NCBI RefSeq assembly: GCF_042686195.1
Contig: NZ_JBHUOQ010000001.1
Location: 1,302,001 to 1,366,000, forward strand
DNA: 64,000 bases
Origin: Corticicoccus populi
Lineage (GTDB): Bacteria > Bacillota > Bacilli > Staphylococcales > Salinicoccaceae
Reading direction: 5' to 3'
The stretch's first letter is position 1, and each line of letters opens with the position of its first letter. The position numbers were made by a program, and so were the translations under genes. This document shows, in pieces, positions 28,042-35,594 of the stretch. Under the pieces are notes generated by a model. It ran no database searches. It had not been told where the DNA came from and saw nothing but the letters and a program-made list of their open reading frames with translations.

Positions 28042-28072
28042 AAAAAAAGCATGGGCACTTATATGCCCATGC
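28042..28072 (-). terminator. Rho-independent terminator after ndh, abutting the yuiB ribosome-binding site
   Basis: GCATGGGCA and TGCCCATGC pair on the minus strand, followed by seven T residues and immediately by GGAGG of yuiB. Read-through or a separate promoter is needed for yuiB. Confidence 0.88.
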
Positions 28073-28093
28073 CGTTGTTATATCATCAATCTA

Positions 28094-29305
28094 TTAAAAT
28101 AATTTACCTTTTGAGTACGCAAGGAACGGTCCGCCGATTTTAAAGATTGCTCTTGAATCGATTACACGTTTCATGAACGCTGCTTTTTTACCTTTGATTT
28201 CACGTCCGAGTGCAATACCGATACCATCACTTGAACCTAAAGAACATACTGTTCCTTTATCATCATATTTGAAAGATTTAAGCTTTTCGCCTTCTAATTT
28301 CAATTTGATATTTTTCGCTGTATGCTCACCGAGCTGCATTGCAATCTGTGCAGTTGTCGGGTAAGGTCTTGCATCCGCACCTTCACCGTTCATCACAGCT
28401 GCAACGTCACCGATAACGAAGATATTGTCATACCCTTCAATTGTCAGGTCCTGCTTCGTTACAATACGTCCGCGTTTAACACCGTCAAATGATGCTTCCA
28501 TCAGTCTTGAACCGCGTACACCTGCTGTCCAGATGACGTTATTTCCTTCAAGCTGCTTTTCAGTATCATTCTGTTTAACAACAAAACCTTTTTCATTTGT
28601 TGCAACAATCGGTGTACCGATCAGGAATTCCACACCGCGTTTTTCAAGGTATTCCTGTGCATACTTCCCTAAATGTTCAGGGAACATCGGCAGCATAGAA
28701 GGCATTGCTTCAACACAAGTTACTTTTACTTTGTTGTAATCAATTTTGTGCTTTTTAGTCAGTTCCGGAAGACTTTCAACAAGTTCACCAAGGAATTCTA
28801 TTCCTGTGAATCCTGCTCCGCCTACAAGAATTGAAAGATCGTTGTCATCACCGGACTGTTTATAGTTCGCAAAATTCTCTTCGATTTCTTTACGAACCGC
28901 TGATGCAGTCTGTGGATTCACGATGGACTGTGCATGCTCTTCCATACCCGGAATACCGAATGTTTCACTTTCAAATCCGAGAGCTACAACAAGAATGTCA
29001 AATTCAAAGTCGCCCTGATTCGTTTCTACACGCTTCTCATCTTTATGAATCGCAGTCACTTCAGCAGGTACAAACTTAACCTTCTGAGCATCAACTACTT
29101 TACTGATTGGATATGTTCCATCTTCCCAGTTGATTGTGCCTGCCGCTGTTTCATGAAGCCATGTCGCTTCATAGTGATATTCGTTTTTATTGATTAATGT
29201 AATGTCTGCATCTTGGAAGCCAATTAATTTCTGCAACTTTGAAACTGTCTGTAACCCAGCGTATCCAGCACCTAGTACAAGAACTTTCTTTCTTTCAAAA
29301 CTCAT
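28094..29305 (-). CDS. ndh: Type II NADH dehydrogenase (NDH-2)
   Basis: NDH-2 passes electrons from NADH to menaquinone at the membrane without pumping protons. The 403-residue protein has the FAD motif VLGAGYAGL (residues 10-18), a second dinucleotide motif GGAGFTGIE for NADH, and the FVIGDVAAV FAD site. The C-terminal amphipathic end (KIGGPFLAYSKGKLF) matches staphylococcal NDH-2. It is monocistronic by its terminator. Confidence 0.94.
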   Translation of the reverse strand: MSFERKKVLVLGAGYAGLQTVSKLQKLIGFQDADITLINKNEYHYEATWLHETAAGTINWEDGTYPISKVVDAQKVKFVPAEVTAIHKDEKRVETNQGDFEFDILVVALGFESETFGIPGMEEHAQSIVNPQTASAVRKEIEENFANYKQSGDDNDLSILVGGAGFTGIEFLGELVESLPELTKKHKIDYNKVKVTCVEAMPSMLPMFPEHLGKYAQEYLEKRGVEFLIGTPIVATNEKGFVVKQNDTEKQLEGNNVIWTAGVRGSRLMEASFDGVKRGRIVTKQDLTIEGYDNIFVIGDVAAVMNGEGADARPYPTTAQIAMQLGEHTAKNIKLKLEGEKLKSFKYDDKGTVCSLGSSDGIGIALGREIKGKKAAFMKRVIDSRAIFKIGGPFLAYSKGKLF

Positions 29306-29435
29306 TGAACTGTCACCTTTTCCTAAATTAATTATATGGTATAGTCAAAAATAAGACCGCTAATATTAATTACAATAATATCATAACTAATATTAGCGAT
29401 TTAGAGATTACTTTTCAAGTATTTTTGTGATTTTA

Positions 29436-29795
29436 TTAGCAATTTTCCGGTGTTCCGGCATTCTGTTTTGTTCTGAATGAAGCACCGCAGCCGCAGGACA
29501 GCATCGCATTGGGATTATCTATCGTAAATCCGCCGCCCATTAAAGACTGTTTAAAATCAATTACCGTGCCGTCAATCACAGCAACATCCTTTTTAGCAAC
29601 CAGTACTTTCACACCGTGAAATTCATATTCTATATCGTTGTCAGATTTATCTGTCTCTGCAGCCATCCCGTATGTGAGGCCGGTACAACCGCCGCCCTGC
29701 ACTTTAAATCTGAGGAAGCCGTCTGACATATCATTCTTTTCAAGCATATCTTTAACTTCATATGCCGCACTTTCCGTCAACGTAATATTTGACAT
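29436..29795 (-). CDS. A-type Fe-S cluster carrier (HesB/IscA/SufA family)
   Basis: A 119-residue A-type carrier that accepts or delivers iron-sulfur clusters. The three cluster cysteines are in GGGCTGL and the C-terminal CGCGASF. The start at 29795 (MSNITLTESAA) follows AAGGAG by 8 bases. The equivalent in B. subtilis is YutM. It lies among yuzB, yutJ and the NifU-like gene. Confidence 0.9.
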   Translation of the reverse strand: MSNITLTESAAYEVKDMLEKNDMSDGFLRFKVQGGGCTGLTYGMAAETDKSDNDIEYEFHGVKVLVAKKDVAVIDGTVIDFKQSLMGGGFTIDNPNAMLSCGCGASFRTKQNAGTPENC

Positions 29796-29907
29796 ACTCC
29801 TCACTCCTTCAATACTTTCAATTATATATGACATGAAATCATAGCTCAAACTATCTGATTAATTTCCTGTTTGTTCTTCAGAAAATCATGTATCTGTTTC
29901 AGGGACT

Positions 29908-30180
29908 TTATTTCAAATCATCGAACATATCATACAACTTATCCTGTTTGTCCTGCTGCCTTTCAATTCTTTTATATATTTTATCTTCCAGTTTGTCCGG
30001 CTCTTTCGCACTGACCAGTTCACCGTCTACGAGCGCAAAGAAAGACTTGCTGCAAAGTCCGCAGTTATTTGTACATTCATAATCGACACAGTCAATACCC
30101 TCAGCCTGCTCCAGGCGTTTAAACACTTCTTCTGTGCCCTTTAACATATTCGAATTACAAAATTCAACCAGGCTGAACAT
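29908..30180 (-). CDS. yuzB: DUF1450 family protein (YuzB)
   Basis: A 90-residue small cytosolic protein with the pattern EFCNSN ... DYECTNNCGLCSKSFFALVDGE. The CxxxCxxC cysteines suggest metal or Fe-S binding, as in thioredoxin-like ferredoxins. Function is unknown. It is divergent from yutJ, sharing a 111-bp intergenic region. The lysine-rich C terminus is longer than in B. subtilis YuzB. Confidence 0.8.
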   Translation of the reverse strand: MFSLVEFCNSNMLKGTEEVFKRLEQAEGIDCVDYECTNNCGLCSKSFFALVDGELVSAKEPDKLEDKIYKRIERQQDKQDKLYDMFDDLK

Positions 30181-30230
30181 TTGTATGACCTCCTCTGATT
30201 CTTTCTGTTTACATTTATATGAAGATTCGT

Positions 30231-30259
30231 TTGTAGTTTATAGTTTTTACAATTATACT
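30231..30259 (+). promoter_or_regulatory. Probable SigA promoter of yutJ
   Basis: TTGTAG and TATACT are 17 bp apart, 33 bp upstream of the yutJ ATG. Confidence 0.6.
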
Positions 30260-30291
30260 GTACATAGAACATAATACATAAAGGTGATGAC

Positions 30292-31353
30292 ATGAAAAAA
30301 ATAGTTTGTCTCGGCGGCGGCTACGGTAATTTAAGAATCATCCAGAAATTACTGCCCAAACTGCCGAAAGATTATTCAATTACTTTAATCGACAGAAATC
30401 CCTATCAAGGGGTTAAAACCGAATATTACGCTTTAGCTGCAGGAACTAAAAGCGAAAAGGAAGTCCGTGTACAATTTCCAAAAAATGATGCTGTTGAACT
30501 GTTGTTTGGGAAAGTCACACACATTGATTTAAGCGGTAAATTTATTACGCTTGAAGATGAAAACATTCATTATGACTACCTGGTTATCGGTCTCGGGTGT
30601 ATCGATAAGTACCACGAAATTCCGGGTGCAGAAGCACACACATACGGCATCCAGACTTTAAATGACTCAAGAGAGACATTTAACGCCATCGGCGCACTGA
30701 AGCCGAACGCTTCTGTCGGTATCGTCGGTGCGGGCCTTTCCGGCATCGAAATCGCAAGCGAACTGCGTGAAGCAAGAAGCGATTTGAAAATAAAATTATT
30801 TGACCGCGGCGACCGTATTCTTCCGATGTATCCTGTCCGCTTAAGTAATTACGTAAAAACCTGGTTTACAGACAATGATGTTGAAATCATTCCATATTCC
30901 AATATCGTTAAAGTCGAACCGCACAAAGTTTATAATAATGAAGACTCACACGACCTTGACATCTGTATCTGGACTGCGGGTGTGCAGCCTGTTGAAGTGG
31001 TCCGTAATCTGCCCGTTGAGTTCGGTGTCGGCGGACGTGTAGTGTTAAACCAGTACCACCAGATTCCAGACTATGAAGATGCATTTGTAGTCGGTGACTG
31101 TGCAGCTTTGACACATGCACCGTCAGCACAGGTTGCTGAAAGCCAGGGCGAACAGATTGCCGATGTCCTTCAAATATTGATGAAGGGCGACCCACTGCCT
31201 GAAACGATGCCTGACATTAAATTAAAAGGCGTTCTCGGCTCCCTTGGTTCAAAAGAAGGCTTTGCCTATTTAAAAGAACGTACTGTAACAGGACGTATCG
31301 CACGTATGCTTAAAAGCGGTGTCCTCTGGATGTATAAACTCGGCGGTAAATAA
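30292..31353 (+). CDS. yutJ: NDH-2-like FAD/NAD oxidoreductase (YutJ)
   Basis: A 353-residue flavoprotein of the NDH-2 superfamily. The N terminus has CLGGGYGNL, the second Rossmann motif is GIVGAGLSGIE, and the C-terminal FAD motif is FVVGDCAAL. Compared with the 403-residue Ndh in this window it is shorter and diverged, like B. subtilis YutJ. Its electron acceptor is not established. It is convergent with the NifU-like gene. Confidence 0.85.
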   Translation: MKKIVCLGGGYGNLRIIQKLLPKLPKDYSITLIDRNPYQGVKTEYYALAAGTKSEKEVRVQFPKNDAVELLFGKVTHIDLSGKFITLEDENIHYDYLVIGLGCIDKYHEIPGAEAHTYGIQTLNDSRETFNAIGALKPNASVGIVGAGLSGIEIASELREARSDLKIKLFDRGDRILPMYPVRLSNYVKTWFTDNDVEIIPYSNIVKVEPHKVYNNEDSHDLDICIWTAGVQPVEVVRNLPVEFGVGGRVVLNQYHQIPDYEDAFVVGDCAALTHAPSAQVAESQGEQIADVLQILMKGDPLPETMPDIKLKGVLGSLGSKEGFAYLKERTVTGRIARMLKSGVLWMYKLGGK

Positions 31354-31368
31354 CTGAATCTATAAAGT

Positions 31369-31397
31369 AAAACCACCAAATTCAAATTTGGTGGTTT
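31369..31397. terminator. Bidirectional terminator between yutJ and the NifU-like gene
   Basis: AAAACCACCAAATT and AAATTTGGTGGTTTT form a near-perfect stem with a one-base centre; A and T flanks suit both directions. Confidence 0.88.
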
Positions 31398-31408
31398 TGT
31401 AGTTTCAA

Positions 31409-31651
31409 TTAAAATACCTGCTCAATTTCTACAAACCCCGGTACTTCTTCAAGCATTGCACGCTCAATACCAGCCTTTAAAGTAATTGTAGAACTTGGGC
31501 ACGTTCCGCATGCACCGAGTAAACGTAATTTTACTACGCCGTCTTCTACATCTACAAGCTCACAGTCACCGCCGTCACGTAAAAGAAACGGTCGGAGCTT
31601 CTCTATAACTTCCTCAACTTGTCCATACATTGTATCCTGATCAGTTGTCAT
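31409..31651 (-). CDS. NifU C-terminal domain Fe-S scaffold protein
   Basis: An 80-residue Nfu-type scaffold that holds and transfers Fe-S clusters. The CxxC motif is in GACGTCPSSTITLK. The DGGDCELV segment is also conserved. B. subtilis YutI is equivalent. It is divergent from yuzD across a 96-bp gap. Confidence 0.9.
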   Translation of the reverse strand: MTTDQDTMYGQVEEVIEKLRPFLLRDGGDCELVDVEDGVVKLRLLGACGTCPSSTITLKAGIERAMLEEVPGFVEIEQVF

Positions 31652-31747
31652 TTAATTCACTCCTATCAAATCTTACGAAAAATAATCTATATATATTATA
31701 ATAGATTTAAGAAGAAAAATCTATCATCTGAAAGGCGGAGTTTAACT

Positions 31748-32071
31748 TTGAAATATGTTGTGAATGTTTACGGCCGTGAGACAGTATGTGCGAGCTGTGT
31801 GAATGCGCCCGGATCACAAGAAACGTATGAATGGCTGGAAGCTCTTTTAACACGCAAATATCCGGACCGCACATTCAACTTTAATTATATTGATCTAGAC
31901 CACACAGAGAATCTCTCGGACTTTGATGAATCTATTATAGAACAGATTAATGAAGATGAACTTTTTTATCCGCTTGTTGCCATCAATGATGAGGTGCTGC
32001 AGGATGGTTACGTTCAAATCAAACCAATACAAAAATGGCTTGACCGCACGGAAAACGAGATGCAGACGTAA
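31748..32071 (+). CDS. yuzD: DUF1462 family protein (YuzD), thioredoxin-like
   Basis: A 107-residue protein with VNVYGRETVCASCVNAPGS at the N terminus, a CxxC typical of YuzD, and a thioredoxin-like fold. The likely start is TTG at 31748, 7 bases after AAGGCGGAG. It is paired with the NifU-like gene, which suggests a link to Fe-S or thiol chemistry; function is not known. Confidence 0.82.
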   Translation: MKYVVNVYGRETVCASCVNAPGSQETYEWLEALLTRKYPDRTFNFNYIDLDHTENLSDFDESIIEQINEDELFYPLVAINDEVLQDGYVQIKPIQKWLDRTENEMQT

Positions 32072-32118
32072 ATTTCATATAATAAAGAAGCCCTTGTCTG
32101 TAAACCATTATTAAACAC

Positions 32119-32156
32119 GAAAGACACTGTATGATTTAAATCATACAGTGTCTTTC
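32119..32156. terminator. Bidirectional terminator, perfect 38-bp palindrome
   Basis: GAAAGACACTGTATGATTT is followed directly by its exact reverse complement, between convergent yuzD and mnhG of cluster 2. A T-rich flank lies on the plus side. Confidence 0.8.
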
Positions 32157-32211
32157 TTTAATATGACATTTCAAAACTTAAAACTCATATATCGGTGTTA
32201 AACTCTGAAAT

Positions 32212-32601
32212 CTATTTTTTTGTACCGTCCTTGACATCATCGCTTCTTATCTGCTGAAAATCCTGCATATGTTCAGCTTTTGCGAGGTCATCCTCTACTG
32301 TGTTCTTCTCAAGAGGTACACCTGTGCGGTAAGCAGAACGGTTAATCATCAATGCCGACAGCGGTGCAGTCATAAACACAAAGATAATCGCCAAAAATAT
32401 TTTAAAATTAAACTCACCCTGCGGGATGAAAAATATCAGTGTAGCAAGCATCAGACTGACTATACCGAGTGTCGCACTCTTGCCGGCAGCATGCATTCTG
32501 CTGTAAACATCTTTTAAGCGGACAACACCGAACGAACTGACCAGTGTAAAAAAAGTACCGATTAATATAAATATACTAACTATTATCTCTGTTACGGTCA
32601 A
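32212..32601 (-). CDS. mnhG: Mnh/Mrp antiporter subunit G (cluster 2)
   Basis: The terminal subunit of the second antiporter cluster. Translation probably starts at TTG 32601, 8 bases after GAGGGG, giving 129 residues. SFGVVRLKDVYSRMHAAGKSATLG is the family signature (SFGVVRLKDVYSR, then MHAAGKSATLG). It overlaps mnhF by 26 bp. The C-terminal tail differs from the cluster 1 copy. Confidence 0.92.
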   Translation of the reverse strand: MTVTEIIVSIFILIGTFFTLVSSFGVVRLKDVYSRMHAAGKSATLGIVSLMLATLIFFIPQGEFNFKIFLAIIFVFMTAPLSALMINRSAYRTGVPLEKNTVEDDLAKAEHMQDFQQIRSDDVKDGTKK

Positions 32602-32863
32602 TGACAGCACCCCTCTCAATAAATTTTGAAAGTGTTACTGTCCCGACAAATGCCAATATTCCGAGAACCAGCACAACATCAGAATACGCAATTGTATTCT
32701 GCAGAATCATGATTAATCCGATAAAGCCGACTAATGTGATGCCGATTGAATCAAGTGCGAGAATACGATCATTCACTGAAGGACCAAGTACTGCCCTTAC
32801 TAAAAACAAGACAAGAGAAATCGATATTCCTATGAGACCAATATATAGAATTATGTTAAACAT
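32576..32863 (-). CDS. mnhF: Mnh/Mrp antiporter subunit F (cluster 2)
   Basis: A 95-residue three-helix subunit with RAVLGPSVNDRILALDSIGI carrying the conserved membrane Asp. It lies 2 bp after mnhE and overlaps mnhG. Confidence 0.93.
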   Translation of the reverse strand: MFNIILYIGLIGISISLVLFLVRAVLGPSVNDRILALDSIGITLVGFIGLIMILQNTIAYSDVVLVLGILAFVGTVTLSKFIERGAVIDRNRDNS

Positions 32864-32865
32864 TT

Positions 32866-33342
32866 CTATTTAGTCACCTCCAAAATCGCCTTTTCAAGAC
32901 TGTCCCTGATGTCTGCAATCATCTCAATTTTATTGGGTACATCCAGCGAATGCACATATATTTTTTTATTATCCAGTGAAAAGTCCATAGAGACAGTTCC
33001 CGGTGTGAGAGAAATTAATGCTGCGAGTGTCGCGATTTCGAAGTTTGTTTCAAGCCTTGTATCTACTTCGACAATCCCCGGTTTATTATGCAGTTCTCTA
33101 CTCATAACCACTTTCAATACATCCAAGTTAGCCTTTATTAATTCCCGGATAAAAATCAGTATTAATTTTATAAACGCCCAGGTTTTTCTGAAATAAAAGT
33201 CGAATCCAAGAAAGTACCTTAGAATATAAAGCACGAATATCCCTATAATATAGCCGAATAAAAAATTCGAAAACGTTAAGCTGTTATGCAAAAACATCCA
33301 TATGATGGCGATGAGTAAATTGACTATAATTTGAAATGGCAT
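32866..33342 (-). CDS. mnhE: Mnh/Mrp antiporter subunit E (cluster 2)
   Basis: A 158-residue subunit with LISLTPGTVSMDFSLD and a C-terminal cytoplasmic domain, as in cluster 1. Start ATG behind AGGAG. Five bases separate it from mnhD. Confidence 0.93.
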   Translation of the reverse strand: MPFQIIVNLLIAIIWMFLHNSLTFSNFLFGYIIGIFVLYILRYFLGFDFYFRKTWAFIKLILIFIRELIKANLDVLKVVMSRELHNKPGIVEVDTRLETNFEIATLAALISLTPGTVSMDFSLDNKKIYVHSLDVPNKIEMIADIRDSLEKAILEVTK

Positions 33343-33347
33343 GACAT

Positions 33348-34832
33348 CTACTCCTTTAAGACCGCATCTATATAATTAGACGGCTCCATGATTTGTTCTG
33401 CAATAACCAATGAATACTGGAAGACATATTCTGCTCCAAATCCTAAGATTACCGATAAGGCAACAAGCGGCGCAACAGGCAGTAAGAGTTTATTTACACT
33501 GATTTTCGACTGTTCTTCTGTCAATTTGTTCTTACCCCAGAAGACATAAGAGAAAATTTTAATCATCGAGAATAAAGTCAACAGTCCAACCAGTAATGCA
33601 ACTGCTGAAATAACATACTGCCCCTCTTCAAAACCGGATAAAATAATCGGGAATTTACTGAAGAATCCGCTGAGCGGCGGAATCCCGGCAAGCGATACTG
33701 CACTGATAAAGAAGAACCAGGCAAGAAGCGGATGTGATTTCAACATCCCGCCCATCTGTTTAATATCCGTCGTACCGGTGACTTTCTGCGTCGCACCGGA
33801 CAGCAGGAATAGTGCAGTTTTTACGAACATATGGTGGACAATATAAAATATCGCACCCGCAACAGCAAGCGGCGTAAATATTCCGAGACCCATAACCATA
33901 TATCCCACCTGACTGATGATGTGATAACTCAATATCCGTTTAAAATCAAATTGGGATACTGCACCGAGTACACCAAGAAGCATGGTGAAACCGGCAATCG
34001 TCACAATTACACCTTTATGTGTAAATTCAGGTTCATGGTAAAAAATCAATGTGAATGTACGGATAATCGCGTATATTCCGACTTTGGTCAACAGACCGCC
34101 GAACAATGCAGCAATGGCTGCAGGCGGACCGAAATACGATTTAGGAAGCCAGAAATACAGTGGAAATAATGCCCCTTTTGTCGCAAAAACGATGAGCAGC
34201 ATGATTCCAATGACCGTCAGCGTTCCTGTCTGACCTGCTTCAGCAATTCTTTCCGACAAATGCGCCATGTTCAAAGTTCCTGTAACTGAATAAAGCCAGG
34301 CAATCGCAACAACAAACAGTGCTGAAGCAAAAACATTAATGATCACATATTTAAAAGATTCTCTCAGCTGATATTTGCTGCTCCCGTTGACAATTAAAAC
34401 ATAGGAAGACAACAGCATAACCTCGAAGAATACAAACAGGTTGAAAATATCACCTGTTAAGAATGAGCCGTTTACTCCGATAAGTAAGAAGAAATAAAAC
34501 GGATAAAAGAAGAATTTCTCCCGTTCTTTTGAGATTGTCCCGTAAGCAAAGAATAAACATGCGGCACTCAGTATACTTGTAATCAACAGCATAAGAGCTG
34601 CCAGGTTATCAAGAACTAATATAATTCCGTAAGGGGCTTCCCAGTTTCCTGCTGCAAGGGTCACTGTCCCTTCATAAAATGCAATATGTGCCAGATAAGC
34701 AGAAATAGCGATTAAAGCCAGTACTCCGATTCCGCTCAGTACCCGCTGCAGTTTCGTATGCTTATAAAAGATGACTAATATTGCCCCGATTAAAAATGGG
34801 AAAACGACCGGTAAAATAATTAAATTACTCAT
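33348..34832 (-). CDS. mnhD: Mnh/Mrp antiporter subunit D (cluster 2)
   Basis: A 494-residue NuoL/M/N-like channel subunit. FNLFVFFEVMLLSSYVLI, ATKGALFPLYFWLPKSYFGPP and SLAGIPPLSGFFSKF match MrpD and the cluster 1 copy. It overlaps mnhC by 8 bp, the same overlap length as in cluster 1. Confidence 0.94.
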   Translation of the reverse strand: MSNLIILPVVFPFLIGAILVIFYKHTKLQRVLSGIGVLALIAISAYLAHIAFYEGTVTLAAGNWEAPYGIILVLDNLAALMLLITSILSAACLFFAYGTISKEREKFFFYPFYFFLLIGVNGSFLTGDIFNLFVFFEVMLLSSYVLIVNGSSKYQLRESFKYVIINVFASALFVVAIAWLYSVTGTLNMAHLSERIAEAGQTGTLTVIGIMLLIVFATKGALFPLYFWLPKSYFGPPAAIAALFGGLLTKVGIYAIIRTFTLIFYHEPEFTHKGVIVTIAGFTMLLGVLGAVSQFDFKRILSYHIISQVGYMVMGLGIFTPLAVAGAIFYIVHHMFVKTALFLLSGATQKVTGTTDIKQMGGMLKSHPLLAWFFFISAVSLAGIPPLSGFFSKFPIILSGFEEGQYVISAVALLVGLLTLFSMIKIFSYVFWGKNKLTEEQSKISVNKLLLPVAPLVALSVILGFGAEYVFQYSLVIAEQIMEPSNYIDAVLKE

Positions 34833-35163
34833 CTTTTGCCCCTTTCAATTCCTCTAAATCCACTGTCTTATGGGCTTTATATGTCTTATAGCCCATGACT
34901 GCAAGCAGTGATGTGACTCCAAACGCAATAACGATAGCAGTCAGTATAAGTGCCTGAGGCAATGGATCTGTATATGAAGATTCTTCTAATGATAACAACG
35001 GAGGTGCACCCGTCTGAAGTCCTGCCATTGTCAGCAGGAGAAGATGCACACCATGTGAAATTACGAGTGTGCCGATGATGACACGGATTAAGTTCCTTGA
35101 CATCATCAAGTAAACTGCGACTGCGAATATAATACCTATGACAACTGACATTAAGATTTCCAT
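34825..35163 (-). CDS. mnhC: Mnh/Mrp antiporter subunit C (cluster 2)
   Basis: A 112-residue NuoK-like subunit with LIRVIIGTLVISHGVHLL and DPLPQALILTAIVIAFG. It overlaps mnhB by 13 bp and mnhD by 8 bp. Confidence 0.94.
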   Translation of the reverse strand: MEILMSVVIGIIFAVAVYLMMSRNLIRVIIGTLVISHGVHLLLLTMAGLQTGAPPLLSLEESSYTDPLPQALILTAIVIAFGVTSLLAVMGYKTYKAHKTVDLEELKGAKDE

Positions 35164-35594
35164 GTATCATCATCCTCCGCAATCGTAGAAATAATCGTAA
35201 GTGCTGCACCAACAACTACCAGATAAACACCCAGGTCAAAGACCAGTGCCGTTGTAAGCTCTACCTCCCCGAATATCGGAAAGCTGAAATAATCAAAAAA
35301 CTGAGTCAGGAAAGGATATCCGAATATTACAGAAATCACACCTGTTACAGCGCCAAACAAAAGCCCGAGACCAATCAGCATAATGAAATTGAGTGGTATC
35401 ACTTTTGTGATCGATTTTAAATCAAATACCAAATACAGCACTACTATTGCACTTGCCGTCATTAAACCGCCGACAAAACCGCCGCCCGGAGCATTATGTC
35501 CGGCAAGGAAGATGTAGATTGAAAATGTAAATACAACTACTGCAATCAATTTCATAAATGTCTGCAACATCATATTATTCGGTGTCTGCTTCAT
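35151..35594 (-). CDS. mnhB: Mnh/Mrp antiporter subunit B (cluster 2)
   Basis: A 147-residue subunit with GHNAPGGGFVGGLM and TTALVFDLGVYLVVVGA, typical of MnhB. It overlaps mnhA by 4 bp. Confidence 0.94.
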   Translation of the reverse strand: MKQTPNNMMLQTFMKLIAVVVFTFSIYIFLAGHNAPGGGFVGGLMTASAIVVLYLVFDLKSITKVIPLNFIMLIGLGLLFGAVTGVISVIFGYPFLTQFFDYFSFPIFGEVELTTALVFDLGVYLVVVGAALTIISTIAEDDDTWKS

